Assembly (NCBI RefSeq): GCF_000720455.1
Contig: NZ_JOAK01000024.1
Coordinates: forward strand, 1-64,000
DNA: 64,000 bases
Direction of reading: 5' to 3'
Source of the DNA: Streptomyces virginiae
Lineage (GTDB): Bacteria; Actinomycetota; Actinomycetes; Streptomycetales; Streptomycetaceae
Below the pieces are notes generated by a model. The model was not told the DNA's origin, ran no database searches, and was given only the letters and a program-made list of their open reading frames with translations. A program made the position numbers and the translations under genes. Shown here one piece after another: positions 25,073 through 35,200 of this stretch; the first letter of the stretch is position 1, and each line of letters starts with the position of its first letter.

Positions 25073-26155
25073 TCAGCGACCGGTCTTCGGGGCCTTCCAG
25101 CGGGCGATGCCGCGGGCCACCAGATTGAGGATCATGACGAAGGCGATCAGGACGAGCGCTGCGGCCCATGCCCGGTCGTAGGAGGCGTCACTGCCGACCT
25201 TGTACTGCTCCCAAATGTAGAGCGGGAGCGAGGACTGGGCGCCTTCGAAGGGGTTGCCGTTGATCAGCTGGGTGCCGAAGACCAGCAGCATGATCGGGGC
25301 GGTCTCACCGGCGATGCGGGCGACGGCCAGCATCAGACCGGTGGCGATGCCGCCGATGGCGGTGGGGAGGACGACCTTGAGGATCACGCGCCACTTCGGC
25401 ACACCGAGGGCCAGGGCGGCCTCGCGCAGCTCGTTCGGGACGAGCTTGAGCATCTCCTCGGTGGAGCGGACCACGACGGGCATCATCAGGATCGACAGGG
25501 CCATCGCGCCGGCGAAGCCGGAGGGTCCGAAGCCGAGCGCCAGGTTCCAGGTCGTCAGGATGAACAGGCCCGCGACGATGGAGGGGATGCCGGTCATGAC
25601 GTCGACGAAGAAGGTCACGGCCTTGGCGAGCGTGCCCTTGCCGTACTCGACCAGGTAGACGGCGGTCAACAGGCCGATCGGGGCCGCGATCAGGGTGGCC
25701 AGGGCGATCTGCTCGATGGTGCCGAGCAGCGCGTGGTAGACGCCGCCGCCCTCCTCGAAGCTGGTCACGCCGTTCATCGAGTGGCTGAGGAAGTCGGCGC
25801 TGAAGACCTCGATGCCGCGGCTGATCGTGGTCCAGATCAGCGAGAGCAGCGGGATGACCGCGAGGACGAAGGAGACCCACACGACGGAGGTCGCGATGCG
25901 GTCCTTGGCCTGGCGGCGGTTCTCGACCACCGCGCTGGCGGTGTACGTGATCACGACGAACAGGATGGCCGCGATCAGACCCCACTGGATCTTGCTGTGG
26001 AGGTCGAAGACGACGCCGATGCCGCTGCCGAGGGCGATCGAGAGGACCGCGATGCCGGCCGGGGCCCAGCGGGGCAGGCCGCCTCGGGTGAGGCTGGTGG
26101 GAGCGGCGGACCGGGGGGCCCGGGAGGGCCGCTGGTCCTGGAGTGCGTGGCTCAT
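25073..26155 (-). CDS. pstA: Phosphate ABC transporter permease PstA
   Basis: 360 residues. An N-terminal basic region and extra helices are followed by the permease core with the EAA-loop region (NELREAALALGVPKWRVILKV). About six to seven membrane helices. The start overlaps the pstC stop by one base. Confidence 0.96.
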   Translation of the reverse strand: MSHALQDQRPSRAPRSAAPTSLTRGGLPRWAPAGIAVLSIALGSGIGVVFDLHSKIQWGLIAAILFVVITYTASAVVENRRQAKDRIATSVVWVSFVLAVIPLLSLIWTTISRGIEVFSADFLSHSMNGVTSFEEGGGVYHALLGTIEQIALATLIAAPIGLLTAVYLVEYGKGTLAKAVTFFVDVMTGIPSIVAGLFILTTWNLALGFGPSGFAGAMALSILMMPVVVRSTEEMLKLVPNELREAALALGVPKWRVILKVVLPTAIGGIATGLMLAVARIAGETAPIMLLVFGTQLINGNPFEGAQSSLPLYIWEQYKVGSDASYDRAWAAALVLIAFVMILNLVARGIARWKAPKTGR

Positions 26156-27144
26156 CAGGCGTTCGCCCCCGAGAAGTCCTTGCGGCGAGCGATGATCAGG
26201 CGAGCTGCACCGTTGACCAGCAGGGTGAGCAGGAAGAGGACCAGACCGGAGGCGATCAGCGCGTCCCGGCCGAACTCGTTGGCCTCGTCGAACTTCGCGG
26301 CGATGTTCTGCGCGAACGTGCCGCCGCCGGGGTCGAGGATGTGGCCGGAGATCAGGAAGCTCGGCGAGAGGACGGTGGCGACGGCCATGGTCTCGCCGAG
26401 CGCGCGGCCGAGGCCGAGCATCGAGGCGGAGATGACGCCGGAGCGGCCGAAGGGCAGCACGGACATCCGGATGACCTCCCAGCGGGTCGCGCCGAGGGCC
26501 AGGGCGGCCTCCTCGTTCATGCGCGGGACCTGGAGGAAGACCTCGCGGCTGACGCTGGTCACGATCGGCAGGATCATGATCGCGAGCAGGATGCCGACGG
26601 TGAAGAGCGAACGCGCCACGCCGACCTGGGTCTTGTCGAAGACGTAGGTCCAGCCCAGGTACTCGTCGAGCCAGAGGTTCAGGCCCGCCAGCTGCGGGAC
26701 GAGGAAGAGGGCGCCCCAGATGCCGTAGATGATCGACGGCACGGCGGCCAGCAGGTCGACCACGTACGCGATGGGGGCGGCGAGCCTGCGCGGCGCGTAG
26801 TGCGAGATGAAGAGGGCGATGCCGACGGCGATCGGAACCGCGATGACCATCGCGATGATCGAGCTGACGACGGTGCCGAAGAGCAGGACGGCGATGCCGA
26901 AGACGGGCGGGTTGGCCGACGCGTTCCAGTCGAAGGTGGTGAGGAAGTTCCCCTCGTTCTTCGACAGTGCGATCGAGGCGCGGTAGGTGAGGAAGACGGC
27001 GATCGACGCCATGATCACCAGGAGCAGGATGCCGGAGCCCTTGGAGAGCCCCGCGAAGATCTTGTCACCGGCGCGGCCGGTGGACCTCTTGCTCGTGGAG
27101 ACAGGCGGAGCCGTGTCTATCTGGGTGGGTGTGGTGGAAGCCAT
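26155..27144 (-). CDS. pstC: Phosphate ABC transporter permease PstC
   Basis: 329 residues, about six to seven helices. The EAA loop is NEEAALALGATRWEVIRMSV. It forms the heterodimeric channel with PstA. It is separated from pstS by a 141-bp region with a stable stem-loop, and overlaps pstA by one base. Confidence 0.96.
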   Translation of the reverse strand: MASTTPTQIDTAPPVSTSKRSTGRAGDKIFAGLSKGSGILLLVIMASIAVFLTYRASIALSKNEGNFLTTFDWNASANPPVFGIAVLLFGTVVSSIIAMVIAVPIAVGIALFISHYAPRRLAAPIAYVVDLLAAVPSIIYGIWGALFLVPQLAGLNLWLDEYLGWTYVFDKTQVGVARSLFTVGILLAIMILPIVTSVSREVFLQVPRMNEEAALALGATRWEVIRMSVLPFGRSGVISASMLGLGRALGETMAVATVLSPSFLISGHILDPGGGTFAQNIAAKFDEANEFGRDALIASGLVLFLLTLLVNGAARLIIARRKDFSGANA

Positions 27145-27235
27145 GGTCTTTCCGGTCTGTGTGGGGGGCAGGCCCCCTGGCGGCGGTGCACCGGATTCCC
27201 CCGGGTGGAGGGGAAGGGTCCCCGGGGCCGGCCCG

Positions 27236-27253
27236 CCCCGTCCCCGGACGGGG
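27236..27253 (-). terminator. Stem-loop between pstS and pstC (attenuator or mRNA stabiliser)
   Basis: CCCCGTCC and GGACGGGG pair perfectly around a 2-base loop, 33 bases after the pstS stop. No T run follows. Such a structure would let pstS be expressed above pstCAB, as needed for a binding protein (inference). Confidence 0.5.
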
Positions 27254-27285
27254 GGAGGAGGCGGACCGGGCCCCGGAGCTCAGGA

Positions 27286-28422
27286 CTAGCTCAGCGAGTT
27301 GACGACCTCGCGGACCTTGGCGTTGATCTCGGCCGGGATCGGCGCGTAGCCGTTCTCCAGGAGGACCTTCTGGCCCGCGTCGGACGCGGTGTAGTTCAGG
27401 AAGGACTTGACGGTGGGCAGGGTCTCCGCCTTGTTGCCCTTGTCGCAGACGACCTCGTAGGTGACCAGGACGATCGGGTAGGCGCCCTCGGCCTTGGTGG
27501 TGTAGTCGAGCTTGAGGGCCAGGTCCGAGCCGGTGCCGGCGATCTTGGCGGCGGCGATGGCCTTGGAGGCGTTCTCGCCGGTGGCCTTGACCGGGGCGGC
27601 GGCACCCGTGTTCAGGTCGACCGTCTTGATGCCCTGGGCGCTGGCGTAGGAGAGCTCGAAGTAGCCGATGGCGCCGTCGACCTGCTTGACCTGGGTCGCG
27701 ACACCGGAGGAGCCGGAGGCGCCGAGGCCGCCCGGGGCCGGCCACTTCTTCGCGGCCTCGTACGGCCACGCGTCACCGGCGGTGGCCTTGAGGTACTTGC
27801 CGAGGTTCTCGGTGGTGCCCGAGTCCTCGGAGCGGTGGAAGTGCTGGATCGCGGTGGAGGGGAGCGTGACGCCGGGGTTCAGCTTCTTGATCGCCTCGTC
27901 GTCCCACTTCTTGATCTTGTCGTTGAAGATGTTGGCGATCGTGGCGGCGTCAAGGTTCAGCTTGTCCACGCCCGCGACGTTGAAACCGAGGGCGATCGGG
28001 CCGCCGACCATGGGCAGGTCGATGCCCTGGCCGCCGGTGCAGATCTTCTTCGACTCCTCGACCTGCTCCGGCTTCAGCGCCGAGTCGGAGCCGGCGAAGC
28101 CGACGGTGCCCTGGTTGAACGCGACGATGCCCTCACCGGAGGAGGAGGACTTGTAGTTGACCTCGACGCCGGAGCAGGCGGCCATGTAGTTCTTCACCCA
28201 CAGGTCGACCGCGTTCTTCTGCGCGGAGGAGCCGGAGGCGAGCAGCTTGCCCTTGGCGCCCTCGCACTTGATGTCGCCGGCGGCCGGAGCGGCGGCCTTG
28301 GTGGCGCCGTCGCCGGTCTTGGTGTTGTCGTCCGAGCCGCACGCCGTGAGGACCAGGGCGCCGGACACGACAAGCGCACCGAGGGCGGAGGCACGAAGCA
28401 TGTTCTTGCGCTGAAGCTTCAC
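27286..28422 (-). CDS. pstS: Phosphate-binding lipoprotein PstS
   Basis: 378 residues. Lipobox LTAC with Cys28. The mature domain has the phosphate-binding motifs LLASGSSAQKNAV, FAGSDSALK, SEDSGTTENL and GASGSSGV. GTG start preceded by GGAAGGA about 10 bases upstream. First gene of the operon, with a PHO box 160-185 bases upstream, so it is expected to be induced by PhoP under phosphate limitation. Confidence 0.96.
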   Translation of the reverse strand: MKLQRKNMLRASALGALVVSGALVLTACGSDDNTKTGDGATKAAAPAAGDIKCEGAKGKLLASGSSAQKNAVDLWVKNYMAACSGVEVNYKSSSSGEGIVAFNQGTVGFAGSDSALKPEQVEESKKICTGGQGIDLPMVGGPIALGFNVAGVDKLNLDAATIANIFNDKIKKWDDEAIKKLNPGVTLPSTAIQHFHRSEDSGTTENLGKYLKATAGDAWPYEAAKKWPAPGGLGASGSSGVATQVKQVDGAIGYFELSYASAQGIKTVDLNTGAAAPVKATGENASKAIAAAKIAGTGSDLALKLDYTTKAEGAYPIVLVTYEVVCDKGNKAETLPTVKSFLNYTASDAGQKVLLENGYAPIPAEINAKVREVVNSLS

Positions 28423-28562
28423 TTTCGGGTGTTCCTTCCAGAAGCCGCCGGCCGCTTTCCGTTCGTACCGGGCGGCGTGCGAAGAGGACTACTACGTCGG
28501 GTCGCGCGGTCCGGCCGCCCCTCTGCGAGCAGCCGTCTCCGTGCACGACCGAAATTAGGCAG

Positions 28563-28606
28563 AACAGGTGAAGCAGCCGACCGGCCCGAGTGAACGGACG
28601 GTGAAC
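28563..28606 (-). promoter_or_regulatory. PHO box of pstS
   Basis: On the minus strand the 11-base units GTTCACCGTCC and GTTCACTCGGG are adjacent (28585-28606), the canonical PhoP direct repeat. One unit further is degenerate and the next, CTTCACCTGTT (28563-28573), is again in exact 11-base phase. Confidence 0.88.
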
Positions 28607-28672
28607 CGTGGCGGACGACCCGGTGCGTTCCGGAGTGTCCGCACACGGTCGCCATCATCCGTTATCCCGCCG

Positions 28673-29641
28673 TTACCGTGGTGTGACCGCGGGCTCCCGC
28701 AGCCACAGGTGCTGGAATTCGGCCCGCGCCGCCTCGACCTCGTGGCGCTGGTCGGCGTGCAGGACGCCCAGGGCGTAGGCCGTCGCCGGGGCGATGCGGG
28801 GGGTGCGGGCGGCCGTGGCGGAGGCGGCGGCGGCCTCGGCGGCGTCCCGGTGGCGGTCCAGGGCCTCGCCCGCGGCCGCCGGGCGGGTCACGTCCTCACC
28901 GAGGACCTCCCGCGCGTAGCGGTGGACCCGCAGGAGGCGGCGTACCTCGTGCCAGAGGCCGTCGTGGTCCGCGTCGTACGGGCTCGGCGCCGCCTCGCAG
29001 CCGCCGACCGGCGGCAGCGCCGAGACCGCGGCCGACAGTCGGGTTTCGGCCACGGCCGCGAGGGGCACGAGGACCTCCCCCACCCGTCCGCGGGCCGCGA
29101 CGGCGTCGAGCGGGACCTCGGAGGCGAGCACCGCCACCGCGTCCGCCACCGCGTGGAAGCGGGACGAGCCGAGCGCCTGGAGGGTTGCCGAGTGGGCGCG
29201 CGTACGGGCCAGGGTCAGCTGGCGGTCCAGCAGTGCGCCCGCGCGCGCCGAGCCCACCGTCAGCGCACCGGCCGAGCCGCGCGGCGCCGGAAGCTCCGGG
29301 GACCCCGACAGCCGGTGCAGCGCGTCCATGAGCCGGGCCAGCCGGGCGGCGTAGGCGTGCTCGTCGGCCAGGGTCGAGGACAGCCAGACCAGCTCGGTGC
29401 GCAGCCCGTCGGCCCAGGAGGACTCGGTCACCACCCGGAAGGTGGCCAGTGATCCGCTGATGCGGCGCGCGGCCCCCCGCAGGCTGCGCGCCGCGACGCC
29501 GCTCTCCGCGGCGTCGGCCCCGCTCTCCTCGTGCAGGCGCAGGCCCCGCAGGAAGGCCGTGGCCTGGGAGCGCAGGTACGCGCCGAGCACGTCACCTGCG
29601 TCCGCCGTCGCCGTGATCGGGTCATGGTTTGGCTGAGCCAC
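28673..29641 (-). CDS. CHAD domain protein
   Basis: 322 residues, helical. Conserved His-rich helices ([53 protein letters not shown]) are the CHAD pattern, which binds polyphosphate granules through basic residues and His. The GTG start overlaps the ppk end by 20 bases, so it is translated with polyphosphate kinase and very likely acts on the same polymer. Confidence 0.92.
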   Translation of the reverse strand: MAQPNHDPITATADAGDVLGAYLRSQATAFLRGLRLHEESGADAAESGVAARSLRGAARRISGSLATFRVVTESSWADGLRTELVWLSSTLADEHAYAARLARLMDALHRLSGSPELPAPRGSAGALTVGSARAGALLDRQLTLARTRAHSATLQALGSSRFHAVADAVAVLASEVPLDAVAARGRVGEVLVPLAAVAETRLSAAVSALPPVGGCEAAPSPYDADHDGLWHEVRRLLRVHRYAREVLGEDVTRPAAAGEALDRHRDAAEAAAASATAARTPRIAPATAYALGVLHADQRHEVEAARAEFQHLWLREPAVTPR

Positions 29642-31946
29642 GCCGGCGCCTCCGGGCGTCTATGAGCGTCTCCTGTACGTGCCGCAGCGGCTGGCCGTCC
29701 GCGTCGGTGCTGTGCCGGGTCCATTCGCCGTCCGGGCCCAGGTGCCAGGAGGAGGTGGCGTCGGACATCCCGGTTTCCAGCATCCGGTCCAGTGCCGCGC
29801 GGTGGGCCGGGTCGGCGACCCTGACCAGTGCCTCGATACGGCGGTCGAGGTTGCGGTGCATCATGTCGGCGCTGCCGATCCACACCTCGGGCTCGCCGCC
29901 GTTGCCGAAGGCGAAGACCCGGGAGTGTTCGAGGAAGCGGCCGAGGATCGAGCGGACCCGGATGTTGTCCGAGAGTCCGGGGACCCCTGGGCGGACGGCG
30001 CAGATGCCGCGCACCCAGATGTCGACGGGCACTCCCGCCTGGGAGGCCCGGTAGAGCGAGTCGATGAGGGCCTCGTCGACGATCGAGTTCATCTTGAGGC
30101 GCACGTACGCGGGGCGGCCGGCCCTGTGGTGGGCGGCCTCCTTGTCGATCCGCGCGATCAGGCCGTCCCGCAGCGAGCGGGGAGCGACCATCAGCCGGCG
30201 GTAGGTCTCGCGTCGCGAGTAGCCGGACAGCCGGTTGAACAGGTCGGAGAGATCCGCGCCGACCTGCGGGTCGGCCGTGAGCAGGCCGAGGTCCTCGTAC
30301 AGGCGGGCGGTCTTGGGGTGGTAGTTGCCGGTGCCGACGTGGGCGTAGCGGCGCAGCTGGTCGCCCTCCTGGCGGACGACGAGCGACAGCTTGCAGTGCG
30401 TCTTGAGGCCGACGAGCCCGTAGACGACGTGGCAGCCGGCCTCTTCCAGCTTGCGCGCCCACTTGATGTTGGCCTGCTCGTCGAAGCGGGCCTTGATCTC
30501 GACGAGGACGAGGACCTGCTTGCCGGATTCGGCGGCGTCGATCAGGGCGTCCACGATCGGGGAGTCGCCGGAGGTGCGGTAGAGCGTCTGCTTGATGGCG
30601 AGGACGTCCGGGTCGGCGGCGGCCTGCTCCAGGAACCTCTGCACCGAGGTGGAGAAGGAGTCGTACGGGTGGTGCAGCAGGACGTCGCGCTCGCGCAGGG
30701 CGGCGAAGATGTCGGGCGCGTGCGCGGACTCGACCTCGGCCAGGTCGCGGTGGGTGCCGGCGACGAACTTCGGGTACTTCAGCTCGGGCCGGTCCAGGGA
30801 GGCGATCCCGAAGAGGGCGGTCAGGTCCAGCGGCCCGGGCAGCGGGTACACCTCGGAGGCGTTGACGTTCAGCTCCTGCACGAGGAGGTCCAGGACGCCC
30901 GGGTCGATGGACTCCTCGACCTCCAGGCGCACGGGCGGGCCGAAACGGCGCCGCATGAGCTCCTTCTCCAGGGCCTGGAGGAGGTTCTCGGCGTCGTCCT
31001 CCTCCACCTCCAGGTCCTCGTTGCGGGTCACGCGGAACATGTGGTGCGCGAGCACCTCCATGCCCGGGAACAGCTCCTCCAGGTGGGCGGCGATGACGTC
31101 CTCCAGCGGGACGTAGCGCTGCGGGGAGGCCTCCAGGAAGCGGGAGAGGATCGGCGGCACCTTGACGCGGGCGAAGTGGCGGTGGCCGCTGACGGGGTTG
31201 CGCACGACCACGGCCAGGTTGAGGGAGAGGCCGGAGATGTACGGGAAGGGGTGCGCGGGGTCCACGGCCAGCGGGGTCAGCACCGGGAAGATCTGGTTCC
31301 GGAACAGCGTGAAGAGGCGGGCCTGCTCCTTCTCCGTGAGATCGGGCCAGCGGATCAGGTGGACGCCCTCCTCGGCGAGTGCCGGGGAGATGTCCTGCTG
31401 GAAGCAGGCGGCGTGGCGGGCCATGAGCTCGCGCGAGCGCGTCCAGATGAGGTCCAGCACCTCGCGGGGCTGCAGGCCGGAGGCCGATCGGGTGGCGACG
31501 CCCGTCGCGATGCGCCGTTTGAGGCCGGCCACGCGGACCATGAAGAACTCGTCGAGGTTGCTCGCGAAGATCGCCAGGAAGTTGGCGCGCTCCAGGAGCG
31601 GGGTCGTCGGGTCCTCGGCGAGCTCCAGCACCCGCTCGTTGAAGGCGAGCCAGCTGCGCTCACGGTCGAGGAAGCGGTTCGGGGGGAGCTCCCCGCCGTC
31701 CTTGTCGTCGTAGGCGTCCAGGTCGGCGTCGAGATCGGGGTCGAAATCGACGTGCGGGCGGTGCGCGGCGATGGAGCCTATGCGTGCGTGGGCCGCGGCG
31801 CCGGGTGCCTGGTCGGCGGCTTTGCCGGTGTCCTTGCCGGTGTCCTTGCCAGTGGCTTTTCCGGCCTTGTCGGCGGCGGACGCGGACGTGTGGGACGGGT
31901 GCTGGGCGGGGACCTCGGTGGGACCGGCGCTGGGCTTGTGGCTCAT
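29622..31946 (-). CDS. ppk: Polyphosphate kinase 1
   Basis: 774 residues with the full PPK1 layout: N-terminal [20 protein letters not shown], head domain with [24 protein letters not shown], and the catalytic autophosphorylated His in [12 protein letters not shown]. It makes long-chain polyphosphate from ATP and can run in reverse. The start at 31946 is chosen from context; a longer frame to 32162 includes the intergenic repeat. The first 75 residues are a poorly conserved Ala/Lys/Gly tail with [15 protein letters not shown] repeats. Confidence 0.95.
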   Translation of the reverse strand: MSHKPSAGPTEVPAQHPSHTSASAADKAGKATGKDTGKDTGKAADQAPGAAAHARIGSIAAHRPHVDFDPDLDADLDAYDDKDGGELPPNRFLDRERSWLAFNERVLELAEDPTTPLLERANFLAIFASNLDEFFMVRVAGLKRRIATGVATRSASGLQPREVLDLIWTRSRELMARHAACFQQDISPALAEEGVHLIRWPDLTEKEQARLFTLFRNQIFPVLTPLAVDPAHPFPYISGLSLNLAVVVRNPVSGHRHFARVKVPPILSRFLEASPQRYVPLEDVIAAHLEELFPGMEVLAHHMFRVTRNEDLEVEEDDAENLLQALEKELMRRRFGPPVRLEVEESIDPGVLDLLVQELNVNASEVYPLPGPLDLTALFGIASLDRPELKYPKFVAGTHRDLAEVESAHAPDIFAALRERDVLLHHPYDSFSTSVQRFLEQAAADPDVLAIKQTLYRTSGDSPIVDALIDAAESGKQVLVLVEIKARFDEQANIKWARKLEEAGCHVVYGLVGLKTHCKLSLVVRQEGDQLRRYAHVGTGNYHPKTARLYEDLGLLTADPQVGADLSDLFNRLSGYSRRETYRRLMVAPRSLRDGLIARIDKEAAHHRAGRPAYVRLKMNSIVDEALIDSLYRASQAGVPVDIWVRGICAVRPGVPGLSDNIRVRSILGRFLEHSRVFAFGNGGEPEVWIGSADMMHRNLDRRIEALVRVADPAHRAALDRMLETGMSDATSSWHLGPDGEWTRHSTDADGQPLRHVQETLIDARRRRRGSAKP

Positions 31947-32128
31947 GACTCCATTCTTCCGCGCAAGCGGCAGGACAGGCGCGTCGGACGTGTCGGCCGT
32001 CAGTCGGAGTCGGGGCTGCATTGGGGGAGAGTCGCAAGCGCTTCTGAATGCCCGGTTAATGGCGCATGGCTTCCCGGCTCCGGCTGGCGCACGAGTCCCT
32101 CCCGGGGGGCGCGGGTGCGGCGCGGTTG

Positions 32129-32176
32129 CCGGGGGCGCCGCCCCCGGGCCCCCGCGCCTCAAGTGCCGGCGGGGCC
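32129..32176. repeat. Single copy of the GC-rich intergenic element
   Basis: CCGGGGGCGCCGCCCCCGGG-type hairpin followed by CCCGCGCCTCAAGTGCCGGCGGGG, just after the mshD stop. It matches the units at 13010-13216 and 2533-2797 and probably works as a transcription end for mshD. Confidence 0.85.
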
Positions 32177-32186
32177 GAAGGCGGGG

Positions 32187-33113
32187 TCAGCTTTCCGTGC
32201 GGTACATCAGGTCGACCTCGTGGGTGGTGAAGCCGAGGCCCTCGTAGACGTTGAGGGCCGCCGGGTTGTCGGCGTCGACGTAGAGCATGGCCGTCGGCAG
32301 GCCCTGGGCCGCCAGGTGCTGGAGGCCGATCGCGGTGAGGGCCTTGCCGAGGCCGCCGCCCTGGGCTCCGGGGAGTACGCCGACCACGTAGACCTCGCCC
32401 AGCTGGTCCGCCGCGTGGACCTTCGTCCAGTGGAAGCCGACGAGCTCGCCGTCGCGCTCGGCGAGGAAGAAGCCTTTGGCGTCGAACCACGGCTGCGCGA
32501 TCCGGTCGTCGAGGTCGCGCTGGGTGAGCGAGCCCTGCTCGGGGTGGTGGGCGAAGGCGGCGGCGTTCGCCGCGAGCCAGGCCGCGTCGTCGGTGCCGGG
32601 CTGGAAGGTCCGTACGGTCACGCCCGGCGGGAGCGCCGGGTCCGGCAGCGGGGCCCCCTCGGCGAGGGGCCGGCGCAGCTGGCGCAGCTCGCGGAAGAGG
32701 GTCAGGCCGAGCACCTGGGCGAGGTGCCGGGCGGCGGACTTGCCGCCGTGGGCCCATACCCGAAGCCGCTTGCCGGAGGCGGCCAGCAGGGCCATCCCCA
32801 TGGCGCGACCGTGGCCGCGGCCGCGCAGGGCGGGGTGCACGACGAGTTCGGCGGCCGGCGCCTCCACCGGGTCGGTGTCCTCCAGTTGCCCGTACGCGGC
32901 GAGCCGGCCGCCGTCGGTGAGCAGGAAGTGCCGGATCCCCGGGCGCGGTCCTCCGCGCAGCTGGAGCCTTCCCTGTTCGGACACGGCGGTGGTGCCGTCC
33001 GTGCGCGCCGCGTCCTCGATCAGGTCGAGGACGGCGTCGGCCTGTTTCCCCGTCAGCTCGTCGAGGGTCTGAATCTGCCGTCCCGGCTCCAGGGCCGCGC
33101 TTGCGTCAGTCAT
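32187..33113 (-). CDS. mshD: Mycothiol synthase
   Basis: 308 residues, two tandem GNAT domains. The C-terminal, catalytic one contains YVVGVLPGAQGGGLGKALTAIGL and DNPAALNVYEGLGFTTHEVD; the N-terminal one has VVHPALRGRGHGRAMGMALL. It acetylates Cys-GlcN-Ins to finish mycothiol, the main low-molecular-weight thiol of actinobacteria. mshA, the first gene of the pathway, begins at the right end of this window. Confidence 0.94.
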   Translation of the reverse strand: MTDASAALEPGRQIQTLDELTGKQADAVLDLIEDAARTDGTTAVSEQGRLQLRGGPRPGIRHFLLTDGGRLAAYGQLEDTDPVEAPAAELVVHPALRGRGHGRAMGMALLAASGKRLRVWAHGGKSAARHLAQVLGLTLFRELRQLRRPLAEGAPLPDPALPPGVTVRTFQPGTDDAAWLAANAAAFAHHPEQGSLTQRDLDDRIAQPWFDAKGFFLAERDGELVGFHWTKVHAADQLGEVYVVGVLPGAQGGGLGKALTAIGLQHLAAQGLPTAMLYVDADNPAALNVYEGLGFTTHEVDLMYRTES

Positions 33114-33283
33114 GGAACGAGCCTACGACCGTCCCGGCCGCCGGGTGGAGTGCGGGCGCGGGGTCGGTCCTTCTTCTGCGCGTAACCAACGCGATACCCG
33201 TTACCCCCTGGTAGAGCTACGCGCGTTGACCATAGGCTTCGGCGGACCTCCCAAGCAGTATCGCTGTCCACAAAGGGGACTAA

Positions 33284-35101
33284 ATGTCAGCGACGCCACA
33301 ACGGCACCGCCGAAACCGCCGGTTGACCTTCGCCGCCCTCGCCGTCACGGCCGGGGCCGGAGCGATGGTCGCGGCCGCACTGCCGGCCGGTGCCGCGAGT
33401 GGTGGCGGTGCGGCCAAGAGCCGGACCGTCGATGTGCAAATGCTGTCGTTCAACGACTTCCACGGCACCCTGGAGCCCCCGCAGGGCTCCTCCGGCACCG
33501 TGACCGAACGTCAGGCCGACGGCACCACCAAGGCCATACCCGCGGGCGGGGTCGAGTACCTCGCGACCAGCCTGCGCGAGGCCCGCAAGGGCCACGAGTA
33601 CTCCGTCACCGCGGCTGCCGGCGACATGATCGGCGGCAGCCCGATGCTGTCCGGGCTCTTCCACGACGAGCCGAGCATCGAGGCGCTGAACAAGCTGGGC
33701 CTGAACGTCTCCAGCGTCGGCAACCACGAGTTCGACGAGGGCAAGACCGAGCTGCGCCGCATGGCGTACGGCGGCTGCCACCCGGTCGAGGGCTGCTACG
33801 AGTTCGGCAAGGAGTTCACGGGCTCCACCTTCCAGTACCTCGCCGCGAACGTCACGGACGAGAAGACCAAGCGCCCCCTGATGTCGCCCACCTACGTGTG
33901 GAAGAAGGGCGACGTGAAGATCGGCTTCATCGGCGTCACCCTGGAGGGCACTCCGGACGTCGTGACCGCCGAGGGTGTCAAGGGCCTCAAGTTCGGCGAC
34001 GAGATCGAGACGATCAACAAGTACGCCGCCGAGCTGAACAAGCAGGGCGTGAAGTCGATCGTCGCGCTGATCCACGAGGGCGGTCTGCCCGCGAACGGCG
34101 CGTACAACTACGACTGTGACGTCCCGGGTGCCGGCGCCGGCATCTCGGGCGCGATCGTGGACATCGCCAAGAACGTCGACGCCAAGGTCGACGCGCTGGT
34201 CACGGGCCACACCCACCAGGCCTACGCCTGCAACATCCCCGACCCGGCGGGCAACCCGCGCGCGGTGACCTCGGCGGCCTCGATCGGCCGGCTGTTCACG
34301 GACACCACGCTGACCTACGACCGGCAGACCAAGGACATCGTCCGTACGCCGGTCACCTCGCCCAAGCCGGTCAACAAGGTCGTCACCCGGGACCAGCCCA
34401 AGGCCCCGGACATGACCGAGCTGATCGGTCGCTGGAACGCCCTGGCGGCCCCGATCGCCAACCGCCCGCAGGGCTTCATCTCGGCGGACATCCCGGGCCG
34501 CGGCTCGGCGGAGCACGAGAAGCCGCTCGGCGACCTGATCGCCGACGCCCAGCTGGAGGCGCTCGCCCCGGCGGACAAGGGCGGCGCGCAGCTGGCCGTC
34601 ATGAACCCGGGCGGCATCCGCTCGGACCTCGCCTACAAGGCCTCGGGCGCCGAGGGCGACGGCGTGGTGACCTACGGCGAGTCCTTCACGGTCCAGCCGT
34701 TCACCAACATGATGAACGTCGTGGACCTGACCGGCGCGCAGCTGATCACCGCGCTCCAGCAGCAGGTCAGCGGGCCGGTCAACGGGCCGAGCCCGAAGAT
34801 CCTGCAGGTGTCGAAGGGCTTCACCTACACCCTCGACATGACGAAGGCGGGCGCCGACCGCATCGTCGTGGACTCGGTCAAGCTGAACGGTGTCGCGATC
34901 GACCCCGCCAAGACCTACCGGGTCGCGATGAACGAGTTCCTCGCGGGCGGCGGTGACGGCTTCACCGTCCTGAAGGAGCACAAGAACAAGCTGGTCGGCG
35001 CGTCCGACCTGGACTGCTTCAACGCCTACCTGACGAAGAACTCCTCGGCGTCCGCGCCGATCGCCCCGCCGGCGGCGAACCGGATCACCGTCATCAAGTA
35101 A
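33284..35101 (+). CDS. Secreted 5'-nucleotidase / UDP-sugar hydrolase type metallophosphatase
   Basis: 605 residues. Twin-Arg-free basic N-terminus and signal peptide (cleavage near PAGAAS). Calcineurin-like metallophosphatase domain with metal ligands in FNDFHG, AAGDMIGG, GNHEFDEG and VTGHTHQAY; C-terminal 5'-nucleotidase domain with NPGGIRSDL and the substrate-binding GGGDGF region. It probably scavenges phosphate and nucleosides outside the cell. I looked for a GTTCACC PHO box in the 170 bases upstream and did not see one. Confidence 0.93.
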   Translation: MSATPQRHRRNRRLTFAALAVTAGAGAMVAAALPAGAASGGGAAKSRTVDVQMLSFNDFHGTLEPPQGSSGTVTERQADGTTKAIPAGGVEYLATSLREARKGHEYSVTAAAGDMIGGSPMLSGLFHDEPSIEALNKLGLNVSSVGNHEFDEGKTELRRMAYGGCHPVEGCYEFGKEFTGSTFQYLAANVTDEKTKRPLMSPTYVWKKGDVKIGFIGVTLEGTPDVVTAEGVKGLKFGDEIETINKYAAELNKQGVKSIVALIHEGGLPANGAYNYDCDVPGAGAGISGAIVDIAKNVDAKVDALVTGHTHQAYACNIPDPAGNPRAVTSAASIGRLFTDTTLTYDRQTKDIVRTPVTSPKPVNKVVTRDQPKAPDMTELIGRWNALAAPIANRPQGFISADIPGRGSAEHEKPLGDLIADAQLEALAPADKGGAQLAVMNPGGIRSDLAYKASGAEGDGVVTYGESFTVQPFTNMMNVVDLTGAQLITALQQQVSGPVNGPSPKILQVSKGFTYTLDMTKAGADRIVVDSVKLNGVAIDPAKTYRVAMNEFLAGGGDGFTVLKEHKNKLVGASDLDCFNAYLTKNSSASAPIAPPAANRITVIK

Positions 35102-35117
35102 CACCCGCGCACAGCGT

Positions 35118-35165
35118 GCCCGGAGGGGCGGTGGGCCTGTCGGCCCGCCGCCCCTCCGGCGTTTT
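35118..35165 (+). terminator. Rho-independent terminator
   Basis: A near-perfect stem (GCCGGAGGGGCGG with CCGCCCCTCCGGC, plus an inner GGGCC/GGCCC) closes on TGTC and is followed by GTTTT. It is 17 bases after the nucleotidase stop and 36 bases from the convergent hydrolase stop. Confidence 0.9.
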
Positions 35166-35200
35166 CCCGCGCACCCCCGTGGCGCGGGGACCCCGTGGGG

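Noticed and set aside
24221..26647. Plus-strand open frame of 808 codons
   Set aside because: Antisense shadow of pstB, pstA and part of pstC; the translation is Asp/Gly/Glu-rich low complexity.
26143..28593. Plus-strand open frame of 816 codons
   Set aside because: Antisense shadow of pstC and pstS, with no recognisable domain.
29679..33185. Plus-strand open frame of 1168 codons
   Set aside because: It is antisense to ppk, the CHAD gene and mshD, which have clear family motifs. Long antisense frames are expected at this GC content, and its Val/Gly/Glu/Asp-rich translation has no domain.
33114..33283. PHO box before the 5'-nucleotidase gene
   Set aside because: Searched for paired GTTCACC-like units in 11-base phase; only weak single matches were present.
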